The position numbers and the translations under genes were made by a program. From an uncultured Chitinophagaceae bacterium (GTDB taxonomy: Bacteria; Bacteroidota; Bacteroidia; Chitinophagales; Chitinophagaceae): a stretch of 10,905 bases of DNA. Every line of letters begins with the position of its first letter. The stretch's first letter is position 1. The notes beneath the pieces were generated by a model, which saw nothing but the letters and a program-made list of their open reading frames with translations, had not been told where the DNA came from and ran no database searches. Shown here in pieces: positions 1 to 7,901 of this stretch. The stretch spans positions 1-10,905 of the forward strand of contig CAIMKO010000036.1 in assembly GCA_903841915.1 (NCBI GenBank). Direction: 5' to 3'.

Positions 1-1
1 A

Positions 2-643
2 ACAAAAGAAACTCAGGGAGGGTTTAGTCCGTTTTTTAAAATGGGATTTGCCGTTGCAAATGTGGAATACAGATTAACGCCTGAAGCAAAAGCTCCTGCT
101 GCAATAGAAGATATTCGTTGCGCTTTGATCTATTTAATAAAAAATGCGAAAGCGTTAAATATTGATCCGGATAAAATTGTCATCATGGGAGGCTCTGCCG
201 GTGGGCATTTGGCATTATTAGCCGGATTGATGGGCAATAATCATTTATTTGATGCCAATTGCAAAGGGGTTGAAAAAATTAAAATTGCTGCCATCATCGA
301 TAAATGGGGAATTGCAGATATGGATACATTTACCAACATTACTAAATATAAATCTGCCATTAATTGGTTAGATAAATATGCAACAGATCAAAACTTTATT
401 AAATCAGTTTCTCCGGTTACATATATCACCAAAAACAGCCCGCCTGTTTTCATTGTACATGGAGATGCAGATCCAACTGTGCCCTATACACAATCTGTGA
501 GTTTATATAGAAAATTACAAGAAGTTGGCGTAAAATCTAAATTTATGACAGTGCCAAATGGTGGTCATGGAACTTTCCCGGATGAACAAAAGAAAGAAGT
601 AACAGAAGCGATCGTAGCTTTTATTCAAAGTTTGAATTTATAA
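2..643 (+). CDS. Alpha/beta-hydrolase esterase (BD-FAE/carboxylesterase-like), 5' end missing
   Basis: This is a serine esterase of the alpha/beta-hydrolase fold, probably removing acyl groups (acetyl or aromatic) from a polysaccharide or oligosaccharide. The frame is open to the left edge of the window, so the Met at 41 is internal and the true start lies upstream. The oxyanion-hole HGG motif and any signal peptide are therefore not visible. Numbering from that Met, the nucleophile elbow is GGSAGG with Ser52, the acid is Asp144 in HGDADPTVP, and the catalytic His176 lies in GGHGTF, so the triad is complete. The preceding VEYRL segment is typical of the feruloyl-esterase/carboxylesterase group (PF20434 type). 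The stop codon is two bases before the next start, so it is co-transcribed with the lyases. Family assignment is firm; the actual ester is not known. O-acetylated uronan is a reasonable inference from the neighbours. Confidence 0.85.
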   Translation, partial: TKETQGGFSPFFKMGFAVANVEYRLTPEAKAPAAIEDIRCALIYLIKNAKALNIDPDKIVIMGGSAGGHLALLAGLMGNNHLFDANCKGVEKIKIAAIIDKWGIADMDTFTNITKYKSAINWLDKYATDQNFIKSVSPVTYITKNSPPVFIVHGDADPTVPYTQSVSLYRKLQEVGVKSKFMTVPNGGHGTFPDEQKKEVTEAIVAFIQSLNL

Positions 644-645
644 TT

Positions 646-2955
646 ATGAAGTATAGCATTTTATATTTTTTTGTTTTCTTGATCTGTTTTAGTGAACTGT
701 CTTTTGCCGGTTCTACTATTGTACATAATTCTGCGGAACTAAAAGCTAGTATTAGTAATGCAAAGCCCGGTGATACCATTATTATGGCAAAAGGTATTTG
801 GAAAAACACCAACTTGGTTTTTGAAACGAATGGCACAAAAGAAAAGCCCGTTGTTCTTACTGCAGAAGAAGTGGGCAATACTAAATTAACCGGCAATTCA
901 TCTATAAAATTTGCAGGTAATTATTTGGTTGTTAACGGTTTGTATTTAACAGATGGGTTTGCCGAAAATGCTGCCATTGAATTTAGAAAGAATGACAAAG
1001 TACTTGCCAATAATTGTCGCCTCACTAATTGTGCTATAGATAATTATAGCAAGCCAATTAGATTTAATACCGATAGTTGGATTGTATTGTGGGGGAAGAA
1101 CAACAGGATTGATCATTGTACAATAGGAGATAAATTAAATGGGGGTACCACTTTAATTGTAGAATTAAATGATGAACGCAGTCAACAGAACTATCATTCC
1201 ATAGATAGCAACCATTTTTACCTTCATTCACCTTTGGGCAGTAATGGTGGCGAAACGATTCGCATTGGTATTTCTCGTTACTCACTAACAGCATCCAACA
1301 CTATTGTAACACATAATTATTTTGAAAAATGCAGCGGTGAAGTTGAGATCATTTCAGTAAAAAGCTGTTATAATTCTGTCAGCCAAAATACATTTTATGA
1401 ATGCGAGGGAGGGGTTGTATTAAGGCATGGCAATCATAATTTGGTGGAAGGGAATTTATTTATTGGCAACAACAAATCTTATACAGGGGGCATTCGGATC
1501 ATTAACCCAAATCAAACTGTTACAAATAATTTATTGTTGAATTGTGCCGGCGTTAGATTCCGTGCGGCTTTGGGCGTATTGAATGGCGTGCCTAATTCAC
1601 AACTCAACAGGTATTTTCAGGTTAAAGATTCTAAGATCAGTAACAATAGTTTTATTAATTGTGCAAGCATCATTTTTGGTGCGGGGAAAGATCATGAAAG
1701 AACAGTTTCTCCACAAAATGTTTTGTTTGACAACAACTTTATTTATGCTAATCAGAAGAAGTTATATGAAGATGCAAATAATGATGGTGGTATTATTTTA
1801 AGCAACAACTCGACCAATCAAGCAATTCAAGCAGTTGGATTTTCTACCGTTCGAACAAAGTTGATGCTATGGAATGGATTACAGTTCAATTATCCTTCTA
1901 CAGATACCAAAGGGGCAGATTTAAGTAAGGTTGCTTTCGTGGAGAAAAATCAAGTTGGTGCAAGCTGGTATACATATTCAAATGAAAAATTTACTGCCGG
2001 AAAGCGAATTGAAGTGAAGTCAACGGAAAGTAAAAATCTCAATCAAATCATTGCGCAAGCCAATCCTTATGATACAATCGTTTTAGTTGACCAAGGCAGA
2101 TATCAAATTTCTGAAATGATAAATATTTCAAAGCCAATTGCAATCATTGCAACAAAAAATATTGAGATAGTTAATATTGATGAAAAAAGTTTACCTGCAT
2201 TTATTTCTATTGAAAATGGGGGAACCCTTTTTATCAAGGGAATAAAATTCAATAGCGCCTATAAAAGCTTTGGTGATGCACAAAGTGCTGTTGTTTCTTC
2301 CGCAAAAGCTATGGTAAAGCATTATACATTAAAGATGGTTGGCTGTGAGTTTTACAATTTTAATGAGAATAGCTATGCTTGTTTTCGAGCGAATAAAAAT
2401 ACTTATGCAGATAGTGTCGTATTTGATAACTGCACTTTTAGGAATATGAGTGGTTCTGCAATTGATTTGTCAGCAGAGAAAGATGATAAAGGGATCTATA
2501 ATGCAGAGTATGTAATTGTGCGGAATTGTGTTTTCAATAATATGCTGGCAGGTGCAATTAATGTATATCGTGGTGGAAATGATGAAAGCACTACAGGGCC
2601 AAGTGTTACGATCGACCATTGCGTTTTTAATGATGTAGATAATCGTGAGCAAGGCTGTGTGATAAAATTACTCGGCGTTCAATATGCAAGAGTGCTTAAT
2701 TCTATTTTTAATAATTGCGGGCAGGGCGGAAGATCTGTTTGGTTTGAAGAATTAAGCTGGGATGATATTAAAGTAGATTATTGTAATTTCTATAATGCAG
2801 GTAAAGTGCAAACATTTCACGGCAAATTAATGGGGACTCATATATTTCAGGTAAAACCTGAATTCATTAATGAAAGCCAAAGTAATTTTTTGCTTAAAAG
2901 AATTTCTGCTTTAACTAACAAAGGGTTAGATAAGAAAAATATAGGGATTAACTAA
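646..2955 (+). CDS. PL6 family polysaccharide lyase (alginate lyase / chondroitinase B-like), two beta-helix domains
   Basis: This is a secreted polysaccharide lyase cutting uronate-containing chains by Ca2+-assisted beta-elimination. The first 21 residues form a type I signal peptide (hydrophobic core, then SFA before GS) with no lipobox Cys. The N-terminal parallel beta-helix (about 23-450) carries the PL6 core. Asn200, Glu232 and Glu234 fit the Ca2+ ligands, Lys239 (SVKSC) is the Bronsted base and Arg260 (LRHGN) the acid. The spacings Glu234-Lys239 (5) and Lys239-Arg260 (21) equal those recalled for chondroitinase B and the polyguluronate lyase AlyGC. A second right-handed beta-helix (about 455-769) with repeated 'NCxF/DNCTF' rungs resembles the C-terminal domain of AlyGC, which favours an exo-acting, two-domain subtype. 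At 769 residues it is full length. It lies five bases upstream of the PL17-like gene. Chondroitin/dermatan as substrate is possible from the fold, but the KdgF/SDR neighbours favour alginate. Confidence 0.9.
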   Translation: MKYSILYFFVFLICFSELSFAGSTIVHNSAELKASISNAKPGDTIIMAKGIWKNTNLVFETNGTKEKPVVLTAEEVGNTKLTGNSSIKFAGNYLVVNGLYLTDGFAENAAIEFRKNDKVLANNCRLTNCAIDNYSKPIRFNTDSWIVLWGKNNRIDHCTIGDKLNGGTTLIVELNDERSQQNYHSIDSNHFYLHSPLGSNGGETIRIGISRYSLTASNTIVTHNYFEKCSGEVEIISVKSCYNSVSQNTFYECEGGVVLRHGNHNLVEGNLFIGNNKSYTGGIRIINPNQTVTNNLLLNCAGVRFRAALGVLNGVPNSQLNRYFQVKDSKISNNSFINCASIIFGAGKDHERTVSPQNVLFDNNFIYANQKKLYEDANNDGGIILSNNSTNQAIQAVGFSTVRTKLMLWNGLQFNYPSTDTKGADLSKVAFVEKNQVGASWYTYSNEKFTAGKRIEVKSTESKNLNQIIAQANPYDTIVLVDQGRYQISEMINISKPIAIIATKNIEIVNIDEKSLPAFISIENGGTLFIKGIKFNSAYKSFGDAQSAVVSSAKAMVKHYTLKMVGCEFYNFNENSYACFRANKNTYADSVVFDNCTFRNMSGSAIDLSAEKDDKGIYNAEYVIVRNCVFNNMLAGAINVYRGGNDESTTGPSVTIDHCVFNDVDNREQGCVIKLLGVQYARVLNSIFNNCGQGGRSVWFEELSWDDIKVDYCNFYNAGKVQTFHGKLMGTHIFQVKPEFINESQSNFLLKRISALTNKGLDKKNIGIN

Positions 2956-2960
2956 TAACA

Positions 2961-5117
2961 ATGAAAAGCAACATGAAAAATATTCTTTTGATCATATTGA
3001 TGATTGCAGGACTAAATGTTTTTGGACAAAATGGTCATCCGTCAATAATGCTTACAAAAGAAAATGTGCAGGCAGTTAGAGAGGGTGTAAAGAAATATCC
3101 TTTACTGAGATCATCCTTCGATGAAGTGTTGAATAATGCAAACAAAGCACTTAAAATACCCATTAATGTTCCTGTTCCGGCAGACGGCGGTGGTGGAATT
3201 ACACATGAACAGCATAAAAATAATTATAAAAATGTTTTAAACTGCGGGATCGCTTATCAAATTACGAATGATAATCGTTACGCCGAATACGTTAAGAATA
3301 CATTTTTCGCCTATGCGAAAGTTTATAATACCTGGCAAAGGCATCCAAAAAGAAAACAAACCCCCGGTGGTAAAATTTTCTGGCAAAATTTGAATGATTG
3401 TGTTTGGCTGGTCTATATGATTCAAGGTTATGATATGGTATTTAATTATTTGCAGGAGAGCGATAGAAAATATTTAACTGACTCTTTGTGGACAAGTGTT
3501 ATCAATGAGCAAACTGTTGTAAATGAAAAGAACTTTAATGTTATTCACAATTTTGCATTTTGGAGTACTGCAGGAGTTGGTATGGCAGGCTATGTATGCG
3601 GAAAGAAAGAATGGGTAGAAATAGCATTAAGGGGTGGAAAGAAAGATGGCAAATCGGGTTATTTTAAATTGATTGACGAATTGTTTTCACCGGATGGTTA
3701 TTACGAAGAAGGTCCTTATTATTTGCGTTATGCTATTCAGCCTTTGGTCATTTTTGCACGGGCCATTCAAACACACCAGCCGGAACTGAAAGTATACGAA
3801 TATAGAAATAGCATTATCAAAAAGGCTGTGGATTGCGATTTACAATGTACTTACACCAATAAAGTTTTCTTCCCTATTAATGATGCACTGAAAGATAAAA
3901 CCTATGAAACAGAAGAGTTGGTATATGCTGTAGATATTGCTTATGGGAATATGGCATCAGGAGACGATTTACTGGATATAGCACAGCAACAAAAACGTGT
4001 TATTATTAGTGATGGGGGTTTCCAGGTAGCTAAAGCAATTTACGAAGGGAAGGCAAAGCCTTTCGCTTATAAGCCTCAATTTATTAAGGATGGAAGAGAT
4101 GGCAATAGTGGGGGAGTTGGCATATTAAGAACTGCTAACAATACGAATCAAACAGCAGTTGTAATGAAAGCGGGTACGCAGGGAATGGGGCATGGCCACT
4201 TTGATAGGTTAAATGTTTTATTCTTTGACAACAATAAAGAAATATTCAGCGATTATGGTGCTGTTAGGTTTTTGAATGTTGAAACAAAATCCGGTGGCGG
4301 TTACACAAAAGAAAATGATACTTGGGCAAAAGCAACGATTGCACACAATACCTTGGTAGTTGACAAAACTTCTCAGTTTAATGAAGAGTGGGAAGAAGGA
4401 GAAAAAAACACACCTAAACTAATTTATTTCAATGCGAACTCCATCAATAGTAATAATGGCAGGACAGTTCAGGTAGTTAGTATGGAAGAAAACAATGCAT
4501 ATAAAGACGTTAGAATGTTGCGCACTGAAGTTTTATTTCTACCGGATAATGCCGAAAGTCCAATACTAATAGACGTTTTTAAAGTGAATAGTTCAAGTGA
4601 GCATCAATACGATTTGCCTTTTTGGTATCAAGGTCATTTAACGGATATAAGCTTCAAATACAAAACTGTTACGAATTCTTTAAAAACAGTAGGGGATAAA
4701 TCAGGCTATCAGCATATTTGGTTAAATGGAGAAGGGAAAATAAACAATAGCAATGCTGCGATCACATTTTTAAACAATCAAAAATTTTATACCACCACTT
4801 TTTGGGCAGACAGTTCTACTAAAGTAGAATTTGTAACACTTGGTGCTAATGATCCTGAATTTAATTTGCGAAATGAAAAAGCATTCATCATTACAGAACC
4901 AAAAGCAAAGGATCAAACTTTCATCAATATTACTGAGCCTCACGGAAAAAATGACCCCATCGCTGAATTTACGATAGACTTTAGGCCGTCGATAAAAAAT
5001 ATCAACCTCATTTCAGATAAAGATGAAGTAACAGCATTTTCTTTTGAATATAAGAATAAGCAATACTTAGTTCAATTGAATTATTCCAATAAACAAGAAT
5101 TTATAACTATAAAATAA
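2961..5117 (+). CDS. PL17-like oligo-alginate lyase (heparinase II/III fold)
   Basis: This is a predicted exo-acting lyase releasing unsaturated monouronate from oligo-uronides in the periplasm. A signal peptide is present (ILLIILMIAG core, cleavage near LNVFGQ). Met5 (at 2973) is an alternative start, but the Met at 2961 sits just after the PL6 stop and is kept. An alpha/alpha-toroid domain (about 30-340) with the GYYEEGPYYLRYA motif is followed by a heparinase II/III-type beta-sandwich (about 375-718) with GMGHGHFDRL and DYGAVRF...IAHNTLVVD. Against the residues recalled for Alg17C (N201, H202, Y258, H413, Y450), the matches are Asn197, Phe198, Tyr254, His411 and Tyr448. Both catalytic tyrosines are kept, but the His after the Asn is Phe. 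At 718 residues it has the normal PL17 size. Family membership is strong; exact substrate and full activity are less certain because of the Phe. Confidence 0.87.
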   Translation: MKSNMKNILLIILMIAGLNVFGQNGHPSIMLTKENVQAVREGVKKYPLLRSSFDEVLNNANKALKIPINVPVPADGGGGITHEQHKNNYKNVLNCGIAYQITNDNRYAEYVKNTFFAYAKVYNTWQRHPKRKQTPGGKIFWQNLNDCVWLVYMIQGYDMVFNYLQESDRKYLTDSLWTSVINEQTVVNEKNFNVIHNFAFWSTAGVGMAGYVCGKKEWVEIALRGGKKDGKSGYFKLIDELFSPDGYYEEGPYYLRYAIQPLVIFARAIQTHQPELKVYEYRNSIIKKAVDCDLQCTYTNKVFFPINDALKDKTYETEELVYAVDIAYGNMASGDDLLDIAQQQKRVIISDGGFQVAKAIYEGKAKPFAYKPQFIKDGRDGNSGGVGILRTANNTNQTAVVMKAGTQGMGHGHFDRLNVLFFDNNKEIFSDYGAVRFLNVETKSGGGYTKENDTWAKATIAHNTLVVDKTSQFNEEWEEGEKNTPKLIYFNANSINSNNGRTVQVVSMEENNAYKDVRMLRTEVLFLPDNAESPILIDVFKVNSSSEHQYDLPFWYQGHLTDISFKYKTVTNSLKTVGDKSGYQHIWLNGEGKINNSNAAITFLNNQKFYTTTFWADSSTKVEFVTLGANDPEFNLRNEKAFIITEPKAKDQTFINITEPHGKNDPIAEFTIDFRPSIKNINLISDKDEVTAFSFEYKNKQYLVQLNYSNKQEFITIK

Positions 5118-5121
5118 ATGT

Positions 5122-5463
5122 ATGTCTCACAGTAATGTATTTCTATTCGAAGGTGAATCTTCCTGGGAAGATCTAGGTAATGGTGTTCAAAGAAAAATAT
5201 TTGGATACGATGAGAAACTAATGTTAGTGAAAGTAAAATTTGAAAAAGGTTCTGTTGGTGTATTGCACCAACATCATCATAGTCAAGTTACTTATGTAGA
5301 AAGTGGAGAGTTTGATATGACGATAGGGGACTCCACTAAAAGAATAAAAACCGGTGACGGTTATTATGTTATACCGGATGTGGTTCATGGAGTAGTTTGT
5401 ATTGAGCCGGGAATGCTGATTGATGTTTTCAGTCCACAACGGGAAGACTTTTTTAGTAAATAA
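5122..5463 (+). CDS. kdgF: KdgF-type cupin, unsaturated monouronate linearising enzyme
   Basis: This is a small single-domain cupin of 113 residues with no signal peptide, so it is cytoplasmic. The KdgF family converts the 4,5-unsaturated monouronate released by uronate lyases into its open-chain ketone form (DEH for alginate or pectin). The first cupin motif contains a His-rich metal site, HQHHHSQ (His49, His51, Gln55), followed by VTYVESGEF. The second motif gives IPDVVHG with His89. A His/His/Gln/His metal set is what is described for KdgF. The start at 5122 follows the PL17-like stop by four bases. An ATG at 5118 is out of frame and is rejected. Its place between an exo-lyase and a monomer transporter supports the KdgF role over other small cupins. 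Confidence 0.85.
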   Translation: MSHSNVFLFEGESSWEDLGNGVQRKIFGYDEKLMLVKVKFEKGSVGVLHQHHHSQVTYVESGEFDMTIGDSTKRIKTGDGYYVIPDVVHGVVCIEPGMLIDVFSPQREDFFSK

Positions 5464-5476
5464 TTTATATGCTAGA

Positions 5477-7009
5477 ATGAACAATCTGAATACGAAGAAT
5501 ACCGCAATAAAACGTAATACCATTAGTGGGTTGCGTTGGTGGGTGCTTAGTTTGGTTGTTTTGATTACGATCATCAATTATTTAGATCGTGGCACTTTAA
5601 ACTATATGTGGGTTGCCAATATCAAGTTGAAATATAGTGTTGTTGATTCTAATGGAGTATTAGGTATAAAAGCGCCATATGCAATTTATAATAAAAGGGA
5701 TAGCTTATACGTGTTGCACAATATTAATGCAACAGTAAAAACGGTAAAAGAAAATGCTATCGTTAGACTTTCAGAAAATGAAATTGAGTACATTTCTAAA
5801 GGCGGTATTGCTTATGAGTTAGGATTAGTTAATATTAATGATACTCAGAATTCGATAGACGACAAACTGAAGAAATTGTATTCGTATATCTATATGTTCT
5901 TTATGGTAGCCTATGGGGTAAGTCAATTAGTATCAGGGAAAGTATATGATAAAGTTGGAACAAGAAAAGGGTTTGTTATATCTGCATTAATTTGGGGAAC
6001 TGCTGATATGCTTACTTCTTTTGCAAGAGGCATTATTTCGTTAAGTTTTTTTAGAGTGATGCTTGGTTTAGGTGAAGCGGGGCCATGGCCGGGTACTGTA
6101 AAATCAAATGCAGAATGGTTTCCGGTAAAAGAAAGAGCATTGGCTCAAGGTCTGTTTGGTGCCGGAGGATCTATTGGTAATATTCTTGCGCCACTAATTA
6201 TTTCCATGTTGTTTTTGGCATTCGGTTGGCAAAATACTTTCATCATTGTTGGTTCATTGGGTTTACTCTGGATCATTCCCTGGTTGATCATTAATAAAAA
6301 TGCACCTAAGGATCACCCATGGATAACCGAAGAAGAGCGAGCGTATATTTTAGCCGGTCAGCCTGAAAATAAAAATTTGAATGATAAGGCCAAATCATGG
6401 CCTGAGTTATTAAAAGACAGAAAAACATATTCAGTTATTCTTGGTCGTTTTTTCTTAGATCCGATATGGTGGATGTTTGTAGCCTGGCTGCCCATTTATT
6501 TAAGCAATAAGTTCAAACTCGATATTAAACAGGTAGCATTTTCTGCTTGGGTTCCATATGTAGGTGCAGCTATCGGTGCCATTGCGGGTGGTTGGTTCTC
6601 CGGGTTTCTAATACGTAAGGGTAAGCCAACGCATGCTGCCAGAAAAACAGCCATATTGGTTGGTGCCTGTATCACTTTGCCGGCTATGATAATAGCCGCT
6701 TATGCCAGTACAGCCATATCTGCAGTGTTGATCATGACTTTTATTCTTGGAGGGTTTCAATTTTCCATTGTTAATATTCAAACATTGCCTAGTGATTATC
6801 ATTCCGGTAATACGGTTGGTTCATTGGCCGGACTTGGGGGAGCTGCTGCTGTAATGGGTACAATCGCTACCATGTTTCTTGTGCCTTATATTACTTCAGG
6901 GAATATCTGGATACCATTTTTTATCATGGGAGCCATGCTGATTCCATTGTCAATTGGCAGTGTATTTTTCTTTTCAGATAAACAAAATAGACTTATCATT
7001 CAACAATAA
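5477..7009 (+). CDS. MFS transporter, hexuronate/ACS family, with enlarged first periplasmic loop
   Basis: This is an inner-membrane major facilitator of the anion:cation symporter group (ExuT/DgoT-like), probably importing unsaturated monouronate or DEH. The frame extends upstream to an ATG at 5420, but that start would overlap the cupin gene by 44 bases and add 19 residues unlike a transporter N-terminus. The ATG at 5477 gives a 510-residue protein starting just before the usual RWW-TM1 segment. TM1 (about 21-37) ends in NYLDR. MFS motif A is GKVYDKVGTRKGF (154-166). The family-typical RVMLGLGEAGPWPG lies at 193-206. The central cytoplasmic loop is about 272-320, and the second six helices end near 500. 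Between TM1 and TM2 lies a polar stretch of about 90 residues (46-134) where the family usually has about 20-25. Transport family is sure; substrate is inferred from neighbours. Confidence 0.9.
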   Translation: MNNLNTKNTAIKRNTISGLRWWVLSLVVLITIINYLDRGTLNYMWVANIKLKYSVVDSNGVLGIKAPYAIYNKRDSLYVLHNINATVKTVKENAIVRLSENEIEYISKGGIAYELGLVNINDTQNSIDDKLKKLYSYIYMFFMVAYGVSQLVSGKVYDKVGTRKGFVISALIWGTADMLTSFARGIISLSFFRVMLGLGEAGPWPGTVKSNAEWFPVKERALAQGLFGAGGSIGNILAPLIISMLFLAFGWQNTFIIVGSLGLLWIIPWLIINKNAPKDHPWITEEERAYILAGQPENKNLNDKAKSWPELLKDRKTYSVILGRFFLDPIWWMFVAWLPIYLSNKFKLDIKQVAFSAWVPYVGAAIGAIAGGWFSGFLIRKGKPTHAARKTAILVGACITLPAMIIAAYASTAISAVLIMTFILGGFQFSIVNIQTLPSDYHSGNTVGSLAGLGGAAAVMGTIATMFLVPYITSGNIWIPFFIMGAMLIPLSIGSVFFFSDKQNRLIIQQ

Positions 7010-7026
7010 CATTTAAAATAAACATT

Positions 7027-7779
7027 ATGAAATTTAAAGGAAAAGTTGCCATCGTTTCAGGTGGTGCGAGGGATATCGGTAGAGCAGTATCATTAAAATT
7101 AGCTGCTGAAGGAGCCAAAGTTGTAATAGGATATTTAGGCGATACCGCAAAAGCAGAAGAAACCTTACAAATGATCAAAGCCAATGGTGGCGAGGCAATT
7201 ATTGTTGCAGCAGATGTGACAAAAGCAATAGAAGTTCAACAACTTGTTGCTGAAGCTCAGAAGGCTTTTGGTAACGAAATTAATATCCTGGTAAATGTTG
7301 CCGGCGGATTGGTTGCCCGAAAGTTAATTGAAGATATGGATGAAGAATTCTGGGATTTTGTAATGAATGTAAATGCCAAAACAGTTTTCTTAACTACCAA
7401 ATATGTAAGTCCTCACATGCCTAAAGGAAGCGCAATTGTAAATTTTGCATCTCAAGCTGCAAGAGATGGTGGTGGTTTTGGAGCAAGCGCCTATAGTACA
7501 GGGAAGGGTGCGGTAGCTACTTTTACAAGAAGCATGGCAAAGGAATTAGGACCAAAGGGTATTCGTGTTAATGCAGTTAACCCGGGAATGATAGCTACAA
7601 CTTTTCACGATACTTTTACTAAGCCCGAAGTTCGTACTGCTGTAGCAAATGGCACACCCTTACGTAGAGAGGGTCAGGCTTCTGAAGTAGCAGATCTAGT
7701 AGCATATTTGGCAAGTAATGAATGTAGTTTTATTACAGGAGCCAATATTGATATTAATGGAGGTACTTATTTTTCTTAG
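7027..7779 (+). CDS. Short-chain dehydrogenase/reductase, probable DEH reductase
   Basis: This is a classical SDR of 250 residues, cytoplasmic. In alginate pathways the SDR next to KdgF reduces DEH to 2-keto-3-deoxy-D-gluconate with NAD(P)H, and that role is inferred here from context. The cofactor loop is SGGARDIG (11-18), with Asp16 where the TGxxxGxG consensus has Gly. AADV at 61-64 holds the Asp that contacts adenine. NVAGG (90-94) replaces the usual NNAGG. Asn114, Ser142, Tyr156 and Lys160 make a complete catalytic tetrad, and the end has the common GANIDINGG. It starts 17 bases after the transporter stop. Fold and catalytic class are sure. A related 3-oxoacyl-ACP or gluconate-type reductase could look the same, so the substrate is moderately confident only. 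Confidence 0.85.
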   Translation: MKFKGKVAIVSGGARDIGRAVSLKLAAEGAKVVIGYLGDTAKAEETLQMIKANGGEAIIVAADVTKAIEVQQLVAEAQKAFGNEINILVNVAGGLVARKLIEDMDEEFWDFVMNVNAKTVFLTTKYVSPHMPKGSAIVNFASQAARDGGGFGASAYSTGKGAVATFTRSMAKELGPKGIRVNAVNPGMIATTFHDTFTKPEVRTAVANGTPLRREGQASEVADLVAYLASNECSFITGANIDINGGTYFS

Positions 7780-7901
7780 GCAATTGAATTTTGTAAAAAA
7801 AATAAATAGGATAGTGCAGGATGCTACTAAACAGTTACTATAATCTCTTTGTGTTCTAAAGATGATTGGTTGCATTACACCCTCAAGAATTTAAATAAAA
7901 T
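7780..7901 (+). promoter_or_regulatory. Largest intergenic gap, possible internal promoter region
   Basis: At 122 bases this is the only sizeable gap in the cluster; the other gaps are 2 to 30 bases. It separates the esterase-PL6-PL17-KdgF-MFS-SDR block from the lyase-sulfatase block. TATAAT occurs at 7839-7844, but there is no matching -35, and the Bacteroidota consensus TAnnTTTG is not present exactly (TTTG at 7848-7851 lacks the TA at the right distance). A weak stem, TAGTGCA (7812-7818) with TGC-T-ACTA (7822-7829), one bulged base and a three-base loop, is not followed by a T-run, so it is not a convincing terminator. A separate transcription start is possible but unproven. Confidence 0.25.

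Noticed and set aside
621..896. 91-codon open frame on the minus strand
   Set aside because: It is antisense to the esterase end and the PL6 start, both certain by motifs; no independent support.
2470..2652. Possible antisense gene inside PL6
   Set aside because: The 60-codon minus-strand frame has no start context or recognisable product, and the + strand encodes regular beta-helix rungs here.
5420..5476. Upstream in-frame ATG for the MFS transporter
   Set aside because: It would overlap the KdgF gene by 44 bases and add 19 residues unlike a transporter N-terminus; the ATG at 5477 fits the family better.
5224..5577. 117-codon open frame on the minus strand
   Set aside because: It lies across the cupin gene and the transporter start, shows no domain-like composition, and opposes well-supported genes; it is a shadow frame.
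7812..7829. Small imperfect hairpin after the SDR gene
   Set aside because: Seven pairs with a bulge and no downstream T-run on the + strand; too weak for a terminator.
7839..7844. TATAAT hexamer in the gap
   Set aside because: There is no -35 partner, and Bacteroidota primary promoters use TAnnTTTG; likely chance in AT-rich DNA.
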